Shown here: positions 35,481-48,000 of the stretch, piece after piece | Layout of the letters: each line of letters begins with the position of its first letter | Position numbering within the stretch: position 1 is the stretch's first letter | Assembly: GCA_947179485.1 (NCBI GenBank) | Contig: OX359246.1 | Location: 24,862,001-24,926,000, forward strand | Length of the DNA stretch: 64,000 nucleotides | Source: Allacma fusca | Lineage: Eukaryota > Arthropoda > Collembola > Symphypleona > Sminthuridae | Direction: 5' to 3' | The notes under the pieces: generated by a model | What the model saw: only the letters and a program-made list of their open reading frames with translations | What the model was told of the DNA's origin: nothing | Databases searched by the model: none | Made by a program: the position numbers and the translations under genes

Positions 35481-36430
35481 AAGTTTTAGTGTGTTTCAGA
35501 AATTTCCAAAGTTAGTTTGCTCTTCGTTTGTAGCAAGTTTGAATGTCTGTATACTAGAAATCGTGGAGAGCCTGTACCCAGAATAAGTGCGTTAATGGCT
35601 TAATTGATCTCCGAGCACTTTATTGTAATTGTGTACAAAAAGTGTCAATTTAATTAGGAAGTTGATTGATAAAAATTGTTGTTGACGTAATTGTAAGTAT
35701 ATGTATCATCGACTTGCTACAACTTTATTATTGCTAAAGGTAAATTAAGAAATATAAATACATACATATAGTGGCAGAGCATTATTTCTTTAATAGTCTC
35801 ACCTCATGTTTGGAAAACGTGACCATGGGTTGGAATCGTTGCGAAAACATTTATACATAAGACATACCGTGTAATGAAATTGGAATGTAAAAAAACTAAA
35901 TCAGTGAAATATTATAGAAATTATCCTGATTACGGTGAAGAAACCAAATATCCCCGAAATCTTCCGCCGCACAGCAAATATTCATCTCCAACTACCACCT
36001 ATGTACATATGTATCTATGTATATCTTCAAGTCACTGTACATATACTCATACTACCAATTCGCTAACATACTATCTTACTAGCCTTTCATTCATGTATTT
36101 ATGCTTAATACAAAGCCCTCCAAGTAATTGTAGGTGAATCATTATTGTTACTCCCACCCATTTCCATATATTCAAGAATCATACGTGGCAAGGGTTAGGA
36201 CCACAGACGTGATTGTAACAGGATTAAGGTATGTCCACTAAGTAAGGTTACATTGCATTTTCCTCACGTTTACTTGATATGAGAGATCAATGGTTATAAT
36301 TGTGTATTAAGAAACGATACTGTAAATTGACAACACGACTATAGTTTCGTACATTTACTACAGTCTGATTACTCGTTAAAAAGATAACGATACAAGCAAA
36401 ATACATGCACTGGTGCATACAATTTTCAGT
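35481..36430. other. Receptor upstream region, repeated downstream
   Basis: Parts recur beyond the pseudogene: 35,480-35,560 resembles 36,640-36,740, and 35,670-35,840 resembles 37,990-38,160. So the third receptor and its upstream DNA were also duplicated locally. No open gene; 35,874-36,137 is a simple-sequence-like frame and not supported. Confidence 0.55.
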
Positions 36431-36479
36431 ATGTTGTAATAATTGTAGAATGTAATTTAAACGATGTAAAAAAAACAAG

Positions 36480-36712
36480 CTCCTTTGGTAGAATCCATAT
36501 CTTTGGTTCTTTAAGCTCCTTTGGGGCAATACTTTGTAAAGTATTGGTGAACATTTCGATTTTGATATAAGAGAAGATGAAATTGCAACAATTGTTTTGG
36601 AATTGGGCAGTGCTTGTGCAGACATTGTCCAAATTATCCCACAACGAAATTTGAGAAATTTTCGGTGTTTCAAAAATTTTGAAAGTTAAACTTCGCTTTG
36701 CTTGTAGCAAAC
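36480..36712 (-). pseudogene. Receptor exon-1 remnant
   Basis: Matches the start of exon 1 of the third receptor: TMSAQALPNSKTIVAISS against TMFTQTLPYSKKILTLIS at the protein level, and ACAATGT...CACTNCC at the DNA level. A small insertion follows the first 15 codons and similarity fades after about 36,540. There are no exon 2 or 3 counterparts. This is a decayed tandem duplicate. Confidence 0.7.
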
Positions 36713-36800
36713 CAAGTATTAAGTTTGAATGTCAGTGCATTAAATGCATTCATCAGTCACATACTTTCGTAAGTAGGAAGGTTATTATCATGTATTAGGG

Positions 36801-37452
36801 TAAGGCTTCCATCCGACCGGATAAATCGAATATCCGATCCGAATCCGATCCGAACCGAAATTTCCGGATACATTTTCTTATTATCCGATCCGACCGTTAC
36901 GGATCGGATAAAAATTTTATTCATCCGTATCCGATCCGAAAATTTCGGATCGGATAAGTGTATTATCCGATCCGACCCGCGGATATCCGAAATTATCCGA
37001 ATTGATACAATTAGATGATGAAAAAAGTATTAGGAATTTTCAGTGCAAAAATGCATTAGCTTTTTACTACATCACAATATTAATCATTTTTGCATATATT
37101 ACGTACAAACTGAAGAAAAACTTCCAAAAACAAACACCGCTGTAAATTTGAAGCACAAAATTAAGAAAACAAGTAAAAAGCACTTGTTTTTGCACACTCC
37201 GGTCGCTCGAAAGCGCTAAAAATGTGATTTTCGGATATCCGTCGGATTATCCGATATTTGTTATTTGTGATCCGAACCGATCGGATAAAGTCGTTTCCAA
37301 ATCCGATCCGATCCGAATCCGATGACCGGATAAGGGGTACGTATCCGATCCGATCGGATTGTGTTCGGATCGGATAAGTAGTGTATCCGATCCGAAATTT
37401 CGGATATCCGATCTCGGATATCCGCGGATCAACCGATCGGATGGAAGCCTTA
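36801..37452. mobile_element. hAT-type MITE (ATCCGATCCG repeats)
   Basis: Ends TAAGGCTTCCATCCGA and TCGGATGGAAGCCTTA are inverted repeats, with an 8-bp duplication TATTAGGG (36793-36800, 37453-37460). About 190 bp at the left and 220 bp at the right consist almost wholly of ATCCGATCCGAA and GGATCGGATA words, near-palindromic in themselves; the middle is AT-rich. No coding capacity. The 8-bp duplication suggests hAT. Confidence 0.9.
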
Positions 37453-37460
37453 TATTAGGG

Positions 37461-38588
37461 TAATTAATTGTTTACAAATTACGTTGTATTATTTTAAGGA
37501 ACTATTCCCAATGAATTGCCATTTATTTGTTGGGTGTTTGGCAAGCATACTTTTATATTCAACAGTGCAGTGTAAAAGGTTGCTTTTGCTGAAGTTCTTC
37601 ATTATGAATAGGTGTGAAACTGAGAGGTTTAAAGGATTCCAAATAAATCGAATTATGCCTGCTAATCGCGTATGCTTGTGACATGTTGTGTGTTGGAGCA
37701 CATTAAAATACCTTTTCATGACAAAATATTTTTACCGTTTGACATTTTCAGTTTTGTGGTTACATTCGGAGCTTGAAGCTAAAATCATCGTTCAAGCTAT
37801 ATAACTATGTATAATTACATGTGTACAATCATTTTTGGATTGCCTTTGTTTGGGTTTGTAGCACCTAAATATATTTGATTACAACGCAGGAACTAAATTT
37901 GAGAACACACTTGCAAGTCCTAGTAATTACTGTTTCGAATGGATTTGCTCAATATGTCACAAATATTATTATTCTAATTACGAAGATGATTGAAGAAAAT
38001 TGTTATTACAATTATTGCAGTAAATTGTCAAATATGTATTACCGAGTTGCTACAACTTTATTGCATCTATGGATCAATTAAGAAATGTGGATAGATTCAT
38101 AGTGTCGGAGCATTATTTCTTCAATAGTCACACAACAAGTTACGGAAGACGTGACCCTGGGTAGAAAACTCATGAAGAAAACTTTGATATATGGGACATG
38201 CCATCTAGGGAAAATTGCAAAATAAAGAACTAATGCCACGTATTACTCCTAACCAATTATTATCACCCTTATTAGGTAATTATACTATTTTTAATATTCA
38301 CGTATTAGGGAGGACAAAACTGTAATTTACTCTACCATACTGTATACTCATTGGTTTCCCCTTTTTGTCAAATTATAATAAAACTGACCCGCCCTTTTAA
38401 GCTATTTCGTCAAAGTTTGGAAAAAAGACCTCCTTCACAGTGTACTGTATTCTTAAAATTTAATAAATACTTCTGACTGCCAATTATAAATACAAATAAA
38501 TTAACAGTAAATATAATTATTTTTATTGTCAAACCAACATGTCTGCAGACATTCCTTCAGTCATATTTTTCACTGAAACTTACAGTAT
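37461..38588. other. Intergenic region between divergent receptor loci
   Basis: AT-rich, partly homologous to 35,670-35,840 (GAGCATTATTTCTT block at 38,108). Small frames at 37,484-37,681 and 37,875-38,081 lack support. It probably includes the promoter of the plus-strand receptor gene. Confidence 0.5.
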
Positions 38589-39988
38589 GTGTTCGATTAC
38601 TGTAGCAAACCCTCTTATATCAATACCTGGTGCCCGTCTCAGGAAAAAATGTACACCAAAATTACATTCCAGGCATTGGGGCTATACTACAAAACTATGG
38701 AGAAATGTTGTGCTCTTCCCTATAAATGGGATAGCAAGCAACATAAATTTTATCCAGTAAAATTTTGGCGCTATTGCCTTTGGATTTGTCACATCCTAAC
38801 CCTGTCCTTGTACACCACAAATGTGCTAATTTCGTTTGCAAATAGCTTTGAAACAGCAGAACCAACTAGAATTGCACTGGACGCCATGTTCTCCTTCACA
38901 TTTCTTACAGCCTTATTACATGGGTTGACCCTCTTGACGAGAACACATGAGCTTCTACAGCTCTTCAACTCATTTCTGAAATTTAACCGAGAATTTGCAG
39001 GTAATTACATATGTACAGCAGAATCCTTACTTACGACTTATTATGGCAAATCCTTAGAAGGAAACAAAATAAGAATTCAGATTATTACCTTTTTTGGATA
39101 AAATGCATTTGCCAAATGACTCCCTTATAACGAGATTACAGGGTACTGTGTGTAATCCCACGCATTATTTAAAATTAAATTACCTTTTCAGAACGGGTCT
39201 TTGGGACGAGGTTCCCAGTGAAGGATGATGGTTGCCAGGTAATCATCGGATGTTTTGCCCCATCATTGTACACAATCCATCTGCCATTCTTGGGACTGTT
39301 CCTTATGAACCCAGAAGATCCACGCTACATGTACCATAGGATACCAAAAGACTTCAAATCAGTTTGGACCTTGCTGTTATGGACAGCCTTCGAGTATTAC
39401 GTCTACGTCGGGATTGTGGGCTTGTTCTACTTTATATTCTTCCTCCTGGTAATATATGCCATGGGGACGAATTTTTGGCTCAAGCGTTTGATTTTCGGAA
39501 GGACAATGAAAGGCCAGAATATTTTCAATCTTACCCAGGACCGCCCATTGATATTTAAAATGTTTAATTGTCTTAGGATTTTATGTGGGATGTCCAACGA
39601 CTGCTTGCAGACATTTTCCTGGCCATCAACGTTCATGATTTTGATAATGGGCCAAGCATTTGGTATCTATGGAATGGTAATGCTCTACAGTTACTTCCAT
39701 ATTCTTCTTTACCTTATGTTTCCTATATTGAATGTTGGGTGCATGCTGGGGGACCTGATAATGATCACTTTCGTGGGGAATATGTTTCACTACTCGGGTT
39801 GCTTTTTTAAGTCCTGGACAAGTGTTGCTCGGGAAAAGGTGGAAATTAAAGAGCTGAAAGCAATGAGACCGGTTTGTGTACTTGTGGGTGGATACGTTGT
39901 GGATCGGTTGAGTTTATTAATTACATTTGTAATCGTTTCAGATATGGCCATTAATGCTATTCTACTGCACACAAAGACCACATCATAG
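38589..39988 (+). CDS. Gustatory-receptor-like 7TM chemoreceptor, plus strand
   Basis: Two exons: 38589-39000 and 39192-39988, joined in phase 1 by a GT-AG intron (GCAGGTAATT donor, TTTTCAG acceptor), giving up to 402 aa. A start at the Met codon at 38649 would give 382 aa and is closer to the usual N-terminus. The intron falls in the same place and phase as intron 1 of the other receptors (after FNREFAG, equivalent to LRSKLAG), but intron 2 is absent. Several hydrophobic spans are present; the C-terminal part (VEIKELKAMRPVCVLVGGYV, then ITFVIVSDMAINAILL) aligns with the LRRQEL...LLRSCKP...SVSMLI region of the others. It is a divergent member of the same cluster, transcribed away from the third receptor. 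Ligand unknown. Confidence 0.65.
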
Positions 39989-40746
39989 ATTTGACTTTCA
40001 TGTATTGGCAGGTTATTTATTGTTACAAAAAAAGTAAACATTACAAGCAATTTTTCAAAAGTGTGCAAAGCAGGTAAGCGAATTCCTGTTTGTCAGAATG
40101 TTTATTTATCTCTTTCTAAAATAAATTTGTCAAGCTATTTTTCTTGTAACTGTATACTGTGAGAATTCAGACAATTTTTTGTAAATTTTAATGGTGCTCT
40201 TATGATGAGAGTCTACTGTAATTATTATTGCTGCTCCTTAGTAAATAATCCTAAGCATTTAATATTAAATAAACTGTAAATGCAGTAACATTGTGTAATT
40301 GGGAACCCTCAAGGGATTAGACTTAAGTCTCCGTTATAAAAACTGTCCATCGTAAACTAGCATTTCTTAATAATGGCGTAAATATAGTAATTGAAATTGA
40401 GTAAATATGCCCCTTAACCCCTTATGTACCTTAATAGTGCTTAATTATCATATGTAATTACTATTTACTGCTCGCTTATCCTTAGATAAATGTAAACTAT
40501 GTATGTGTATGTAAATGTACAAGAATATTATTAAAATAGGTCTTATAGATACAAACATTATGAAACATTCTTTGGGGTATAATAATTATTATTCCAATAA
40601 AATAAATGTTTTTCCACTTATACATAGATAAACAGGTTTACAGATATTAAGTATCGGCTGGCCTTAGCCCTTAGAACAATCTACCATCAGTGTCAATATT
40701 ATTTAAAATGTTCCACGCCAAGTTTCGATGAAATTACAATGATCTG
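39989..40746. other. 3' flank of receptor gene, no gene
   Basis: AT-rich. It contains AATAAA-like words, for example at 40,120 and 40,268, that may serve the receptor gene. No frame or repeat recognised. Confidence 0.45.
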
Positions 40747-41372
40747 TATGTATAACTCCATCAGCTATCTCCGGCCAAAATCTATCACAGCTCAAAATGT
40801 CGTGAAATTTGCTCTAAGCAAAGTTAAAACCCTATAGAACCTCCCACCGAAATATTTTCGTCGTTACTCTAACGATTAACGTGCTAGGTCAACGGAAACT
40901 TTTACAAAGGGCACGATATATCTTCGGCATTAATGGATGGAATGACTTCAAATTTTGCACGAAGGTTTGTTGTTGTGATCCCCTGGGTGGTATTCAAAAT
41001 CTTTTTGATCGGCCCACCCGTTTGACCTGCAGAGGTTACAGAACTTTGCGGGGTAATCGGCGAAACTCGTAGAAACTTTGTTGACCTCTACAGGTCAAAC
41101 GGGTGGGCCGATCAAAAAGATTTTGAATACCACCCAGGGGATCACAATAACAAACCTTCGTGCAAAATTTGAAGTCATTCCATCCATTAATGCCGAAGAT
41201 ATATCGTGCCCTTTTAAAAGTTTCCGTTGACCTAGCACGTTAACCGTTAGAGTAACGACGAAAATATTTCGGTGGGAGGTTCTGTAGGGTTTTAACTTTG
41301 CTTAGAGGAAATTTCACGACATTTTGAGCTGTGATAGATTTTGGCCGGAGATAGCTGATGGAGTTATACGTA
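40747..41372. mobile_element. Long palindromic foldback MITE
   Basis: Two 294-bp arms (40747-41040 and 41079-41372) are inverted copies with few mismatches, separated by only 38 bp. The outer ends read TATGTATAACTCC and, on the other strand, TACGTATAACTCC; TA at both edges may be the target duplication, which would suggest Tc1/mariner-type mobility. No coding capacity; the 63-codon frame at 40,881 is a by-product. Confidence 0.85.
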
Positions 41373-43370
41373 TAGCTTCACCACAATTAAAACACTCCAG
41401 TAACTGTTTAATTTTAGTTACAATCAAAATAAGTATAAATAAAAATTTAGGAGGGTGAGCCAAGATTTGAAAATCTCATCAAACCGGGCTAGACCAAAAA
41501 ATAATGTTCCACTATGAAAATCGCCCCGACCAGATCACTGGCATCCCTATTTGACACTTCGCAACTCCAACTTTAATAGCCCATTTTGCTCCAACACTCG
41601 ACACTCTGCAAATGCAAAGCCACTATTATTTTGCATTTATTATTTATTATAAAGGCTTCGTTGGCTTTGCATTTAATGACAATAGTTTAAAGTAATTAAA
41701 TTTACACATAGCCACAGGTCCACTACGCCTCCACATTGATGTTTACATTTACTTCTTGTGATTTGGCTGTCTAAATGTTTCATTACTGCTGAAGCTTTAA
41801 TAATTACTCCCTATTTAGCAACTACTTGCGGACTGTTTCTATTCTACAACCAGTAATTTGCATCGAAGCTGGCTTTAATAACCAAGTATAGGTCTAATCT
41901 GAATTTCCCAACACGAGCATTGACTGTTCCTCTGTCTCAGCTGAAATTTTGCATATTAATTTCCATAAGAAATGAAAATTTTATGGAAAGTGCTCTGCAG
42001 ACTAATACAAGTCGCTATATTGCATGGATGTATAGTGAGCCTGCTATTGAAATTTTTCTTATCAAATAGTACTCAGTACAACTAAAACTCAGTACTACTC
42101 AAAGTTACTACAAACTCAGATATTTAACTTTGATGTTTGTCCAGTAAAAGAGGTTAACAAAGCAAATTAAGCAAATACTGGACACTGTTTCTTACACACA
42201 TACACGCTCAGTGCTAGAATTTAATTTTGCATGATTTTATTACCTAATTATTATCGTCACTAAAGTCATTTAACATGTATGTATATTACGCTATATTGTA
42301 ATTCCAAATTACAATTTTTTTTACTGGGGATACTCTTCAATGGTGACGACTTATTTAAACACCGACTTTAATATTTTTTTTGCATTTAAATTAAATTTAA
42401 GTTCACTTGCAAATGTAAAGCTATGGCAATCACACAGTGAGACAATCTAACTTTTTGCATCACATTTTCTACAAAGTGCGCGAATGGCCTCCACAGTCTG
42501 GGGAGTCTATTTGACTGGATTCACCAACATCAACACCCTCAACCTCCGACGTTTTCCCACATGTATGCACATAAATACTACCGTTCCCGGCGGAGGTGTT
42601 TTTACGAGTCACAGACGAGACTGTGAAATTCTAAGAATGACAATAATCGACGGTAGATGACACTGGCTATACTTAATGCAGTTTTAGAATCCCTTGAAAT
42701 ATAAAAAAAGACGCCTGCAATTGCAGAAGGAAAGCTGCAAAAGTAAAGCAATTTACATTTTCTGCAAGAAAATACTTTTCCTAATAGCTAAGCTAAAGCG
42801 ATTCCGAATGAACATTACACTATTATTTTTTATCTTTCAAAAGACCACTCTAGTAGGCTTTCCTCATTTAAGGGTTTTCTTATTAAAGGAATAAAATATA
42901 CATTAATCTATATATTAAAAATAATAAAATAATAAAAAGATTTGAGCAACAAATTAACCTAGGCTGACCTTGTTATCCTTTTCGTGCTACAAATAATAGT
43001 TTCATTGATTCACATTGCACCTGACCTTTCAGCAGCATTTTTACACATGTCAAATGACAATATTTGAACTCAAGCTTCATAGATTCCTTGAACGATTGCA
43101 AAATGTAAACATTAAATATTATTACAATAATAATAATAATTATTATTATTATATTTAATGCAAATTTATTGTAAAACATGCATCTATTAAAATAAAAATA
43201 AGAATGTGAGCGTTGTGCACACCAGACTTGTTTCGATCTATTACAATACTTTACCCTTGAGATGATTGTAATCAACATAGTTCCACCGAGATGTCTCGCT
43301 TCAATTAACCCTATTAAAAAACCCTTTGAAATATCCAAGCATTACCCCACAAGAACAAACGGCGCTAAAA
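41373..43370. other. Non-coding region
   Basis: AT-rich, no supported gene. A short palindromic microsatellite of AAT then ATT units lies at about 43,121-43,152. Frames at 42,694-42,894 and 42,973-43,338 are low-complexity. Confidence 0.45.
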
Positions 43371-43379
43371 GAATTTTTG

Positions 43380-45030
43380 TCACATTAAATAAAGTAGGTA
43401 CGTCTGCTTTCCAAAGCTCCATAAGGAACTTGCGGGTACGACCAAAACACCCCACTCCCCAGTAACCATCATTGAGATGAAAGACAAAAACAGCTCATAG
43501 ACAGTCCCTGGAATAAAAGTCTGCAACCCATTACTTCCATCAAAACGGACGCCTACAGCAGTGGAATTCCCAACTCGGTAAATCAACATGTTTGTATTGT
43601 AAGTAAAATCTACATTTTCCTATAAAACAAATTGGGGCGTAAAACCTGAAATCCTACGATCAGCATACATTCCTGCAATATAAAAATACAATTCTTACCT
43701 GGAGTTCTGCACACGTAATAAAATCTATCTCAAAAAGCAATCTAAAAACATTATTCCAAAAACAGTACAAACCTGGAAGATAAAATAGAACATTTACGAA
43801 GGCATTGCATTGAGTCTCAATGGGTGTCCACACAGTTCTGGATACAGGCAAAACCCTATGAGTCATATGTAAAAATGCTCTTTCGTCCGTACTAAAATTC
43901 GGATTGCGCCTGCCAGCATTTTGTATTGGACGGAGGATACAAAGACACTCTCGTAAAGCCCCAAGCTAGAGTGTGGGTTATGAATGGAGTCCTTATGGGA
44001 AATCGTAAAAGTAAGCACTACTGTCTGTATACGGGTTGCAGGAGCTTTACTCAGAATAGGATCCAAGCTTACAACATCCCAGGGAGGATTCAGATCTCCG
44101 GGTTAAATCCATGCAATGGGAGATATCCTTTTACCATTCACATTTGTGATGTGTGGATGCGGGATAGGCATGAGTCTCTCCACGTTGTCACTTTTTGTTG
44201 CTACACCTACAGTATACACTCTTGCTATATAAGGGCTTGGTGCTTCACTTACAAGAGTATAGTCTCCAAAGAATTTTTTTTTATGAGAGCACAACTTTAG
44301 AAGTGTCAAATTTTGCTCCTTTCAAAGGCGTTCGTATTGAGAGAGCAACTCTACTTTAGGACCACTATTTTATCACGCTTTGAATCTTTTACAAAAATTT
44401 CTACAGTCGATAATTTTTACACAGATCCCTACGGGCCTGGAGGTTTCCAGTCCGGAGATAATTCTGATTGGTCCCCAATTTTTGCAAAGCGTTTACAAAA
44501 GCCTGACGAAGAATAAACGTCTCCAAAATGCATTTCTAAAGGGAACCTTCTCGGTGATAATTTCCCCTCCACTTTTGTGCTCCCACTGGGATTGAGATCT
44601 CCCCAAGATTATGTAAAGTAATTTGCTTCAAAGAAGGCTTGACCCTGTTACGAGGCAGTTGTGAACTCTACGCTCGGTTTCACTTCACCTCTGGGGATTT
44701 TGCAACGTATGTACTCAAATCCCCGAATGGGTACAGATTTAATCGGAAAATCCTCCTTTGCCTTCAAGGCTTTTTCCCTATGACTTGGCTTTTCAATTTT
44801 GTGAAAAGACTCTATAGGATCAGCGGAAGGGGAAGTTTTCGGATTAAACAATAGATACACTTTCAACTTGTAATATGAAACCTCATTCTGTCGCATGTCA
44901 ATTCCATTTTTTCCAGAGACTTTTCGTAAATCCAAGTATTTAGTTTTCATGTTCGCAACAGCTATTCCTTCCTCAAACAAGTCCTGTTTTTTGTCCTTTG
45001 AGAGAGGAGAGCATTATTTACGGGGAAAAT
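43380..45030 (-). pseudogene. Unidentified coding-like remnant
   Basis: On the minus strand a chain of frames (44980-44648, 44309-44103, 44066-43863, 43589-43380) has protein-like composition, but it is broken by stops and frame changes with no splice sites to join them. The first is Lys-rich (about 110 codons). The last ones look like beta-rich extracellular segments (TVVLTFTISH, GVRFDGSNGL). I do not recognise a family. Plus-strand frames in the same place are of similar length, so chance is possible. Kept only because the stretch is less AT-rich than its surroundings and is protein-like over 1.5 kb. Confidence 0.25.
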
Positions 45031-45039
45031 TCTTTGTAA

Positions 45040-48000
45040 AGGCATTTGCGAAAAAGAACAGAGGGATCAGAGAAAACGGGAAAGGGAGATGAAACTTGAT
45101 TCCACATCTGACGCTCGCTTTATATTTATAACAACATCCGTTCTTCTCTCCGTGAGTACTTGTGCAACTTGTACAAAATGAAGATTCTTGACGGGAGTTC
45201 TTAGGACATGTACATAATTATACCTGCAGCTGGCGGGTTCTGAGAAGGGCAGCCAGCATTGCAGATTCTTTTTTATCTCAGGAAAAAAATTGCAGATTTT
45301 CATCCATTTAAGTTGTAAGCTTTGTTTTGACTGTTCTTCTAAGTATAACAATGTTTCATACAGAGTCAGTGGACAATTACATAAGGTATAGGTGCATATA
45401 CATATGTATACAGTGTACTAGCTGCTCGTATAAGAGCACCACGAAAGCTTCAAAATGCTCCTTTTTTAGCCACAAGGCTCTTACAAAAATTTACATTCTG
45501 GTAAAGGGAAATTTTTCTAGATTGATGTGCTACTCTGGAGAAAGCGCAAATAAGGGAGACTCCTATAGCGAGAGTGCACTCTGAAGTTACGGACTTGAAA
45601 ATGATAAATTTAAAATTGACATGGAATTTTTTGGGGTGTTCACTCAAATGTCAGATGAATTTCAGATATGAAAATTGATTTCGAAAATTGAATCCGAGTC
45701 TGTTTAACTGAGAGCTGTACAATATCACAACCGGGCTATTGATTCCTCTGTGAGCGTTTCATGAGAGGCAATCAAAATCTTAAACTGAAGACAAACTTTC
45801 GACATAGTTTTTTAGTCACTACGTTAATACTATAGTCAGGATTTCTGATGGGGAGATGTGAGACAAAGTCAAAAGGATTTCAAGAATCTGGCGAAAAAAG
45901 CGCTAATCTTCTGATCTCACATTTGTGACCACTGTGGCTACAAGTGCTGATTTAAAAAAAATGCTATTACATTTATTAGAGCATATTTTTCTCCTAAATG
46001 CACCCTGCGTTTATTTTTCTCCTCATAGAAGAATATCATTCGAAATGACAAATCTCCTTAAGTTTGAAGATACTGTCATTGAGTCAGCAGGTTTCTGTAT
46101 TCAATTTTGTTTGCTAAATCTCCTTTAAATTCTCATAGAGTCTTCAATTAATTACGACTTAGTAATTCTATAATCTTCTAAATTTTGATCCCAAGCGGAT
46201 TTTATGTATTAAATGTTTTTATTATTCTCAAGGATGTAATAATTAGATACATGTATTTAATTATTATTATTTTGTGAGAATTTATGAAATAACCACTAAA
46301 TCATTGATAGCTATCATTTCTCAAGTCTGGATACCAATAATTACGGATTTGCAATTAATCCTCAAAAGGTAAAAAAATAGTAATTACATAAGCTATAAAT
46401 TAACCACGTTCAAAACATTCCCTCAGTCTATCTTTGTGCTAAATATTAATAGCAATAGGTAATTCCCAGTAGGAATAACAATAGTAATTAATATGGTTTG
46501 CATAATCACAGCAGTGCATGTCTCTGCAAAACAACTATTTTCATTGAGAAAGATCAATTGTGTAACCCTTGTTTTTCTACCGATCTTGCAGACAATCATT
46601 TATAAAATCAAGTTTAATTGACAATCCCAAGGACAGCAATCCTTTTTGCACACTTTCAACTCTGAAATGTTGCAGAGCCAGTTTTTTGTCTATTTTAAAA
46701 GTCCAAGACTCACCCTGCCCTACCTCACATATAAATACATGAGGGAACCAAGTCAAGTTGAATGCTCAGTTTCCAAGAAAATCCCATTAACAATTAACTC
46801 GCAATCATTCCCATGCTACTGTCTTTATCATTATACTGTAGTAAAAACAACCCCATTATAAAAACACGTGAATTCAAAAGAGTCTCAACAACAACTATAT
46901 CATTTCATATTTCAAATGTATGTGCTTTCCATTGAGCAGCCCACTGTCTCAGAGTTGGAATCTTCTCATAGCCTACTAAAATATACGAAATCCCTCAACC
47001 ACTCATTGATCAAGACCCGTCAGTTATTTTTACTCCTTTACCAACAAGAGCTGACAGTTTCTAATGCTCCTTTCTCAGAAATCCTCCCTTTTCCTTTCCA
47101 ACACATACATCATTTGTGTAAAGCTCAAGTTGGAAAGATTGAAGATATTTCTGAGGAACAGAAGCACTTATTTGTAATATAATGAAAGCATGTAACAGAT
47201 GACAACATATTTGTAGATCGTGTCTTCATCTGGGTGGGCGAGAGAGAGAGAGAGAGAGAGGGAGAGAGAATACGCATGAGATTATAAATATACAATATCT
47301 CAGAAATCGTGGGTGCGGAACTCAATGACACTCATAATGGAAAACATCATTTCCTGTTCCATTTGGAAACTTACCATCTTCCTTCAATAGAGGTAATAAA
47401 ATCCTCCCTTGTAATTTTACGTTTTAAATTGAGCTGACGCTTCAAAGAATAAACTCACAATCCGAGAATTTTTACTGTAAAAGCATATCCTGACAGTAGA
47501 GAAACGTGGCTATTTTGTAATTGAATGCTCTTAGAAAAAAATTAAAAGAATACTCTGCAAAAGAGGTCTATTATATAGTGATTGCAAACTGATTGTGAGT
47601 GCACATAACACTATATGTAACTTTTACGTAAAATCATGTTCTACCATATAAGTTCAAATGCCTGCAATAATATTTGTAACCGTTCCGAAAGTAGGATTTT
47701 AACAGACGCGTACATACATTTGTACATGGACAGGTGAATTATGTATGTATAAAACCAGGCTCAAAATCCGTCAATATAAGCTCCGTAAATCTCAATTAAG
47801 TCTGAGTATGCCCTTATCCGCGTTGTTCCATTGTGAACCTGAGCTGATGTTGAATTAAATAATAATGCCAATAGGGACGCTCTATAGTTGTAATTTTCTC
47901 GGTAATGCCCTTTTGAAGAAAAGGGTAAAGCCTACGTTGGCGTACTATTCTCCGGATCTTGATGATCTCCTTAAGTATCACACGAGGTGCTGGAAGATTT

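Noticed and set aside
40881..41072. 63-codon frame in the palindrome
   Set aside because: Runs through the arm and loop of an inverted repeat; the other strand is equally open.
46646..47182. Two plus-strand frames of 71 and 104 codons
   Set aside because: No motif, no splice sites, AT-rich composition like the surroundings.
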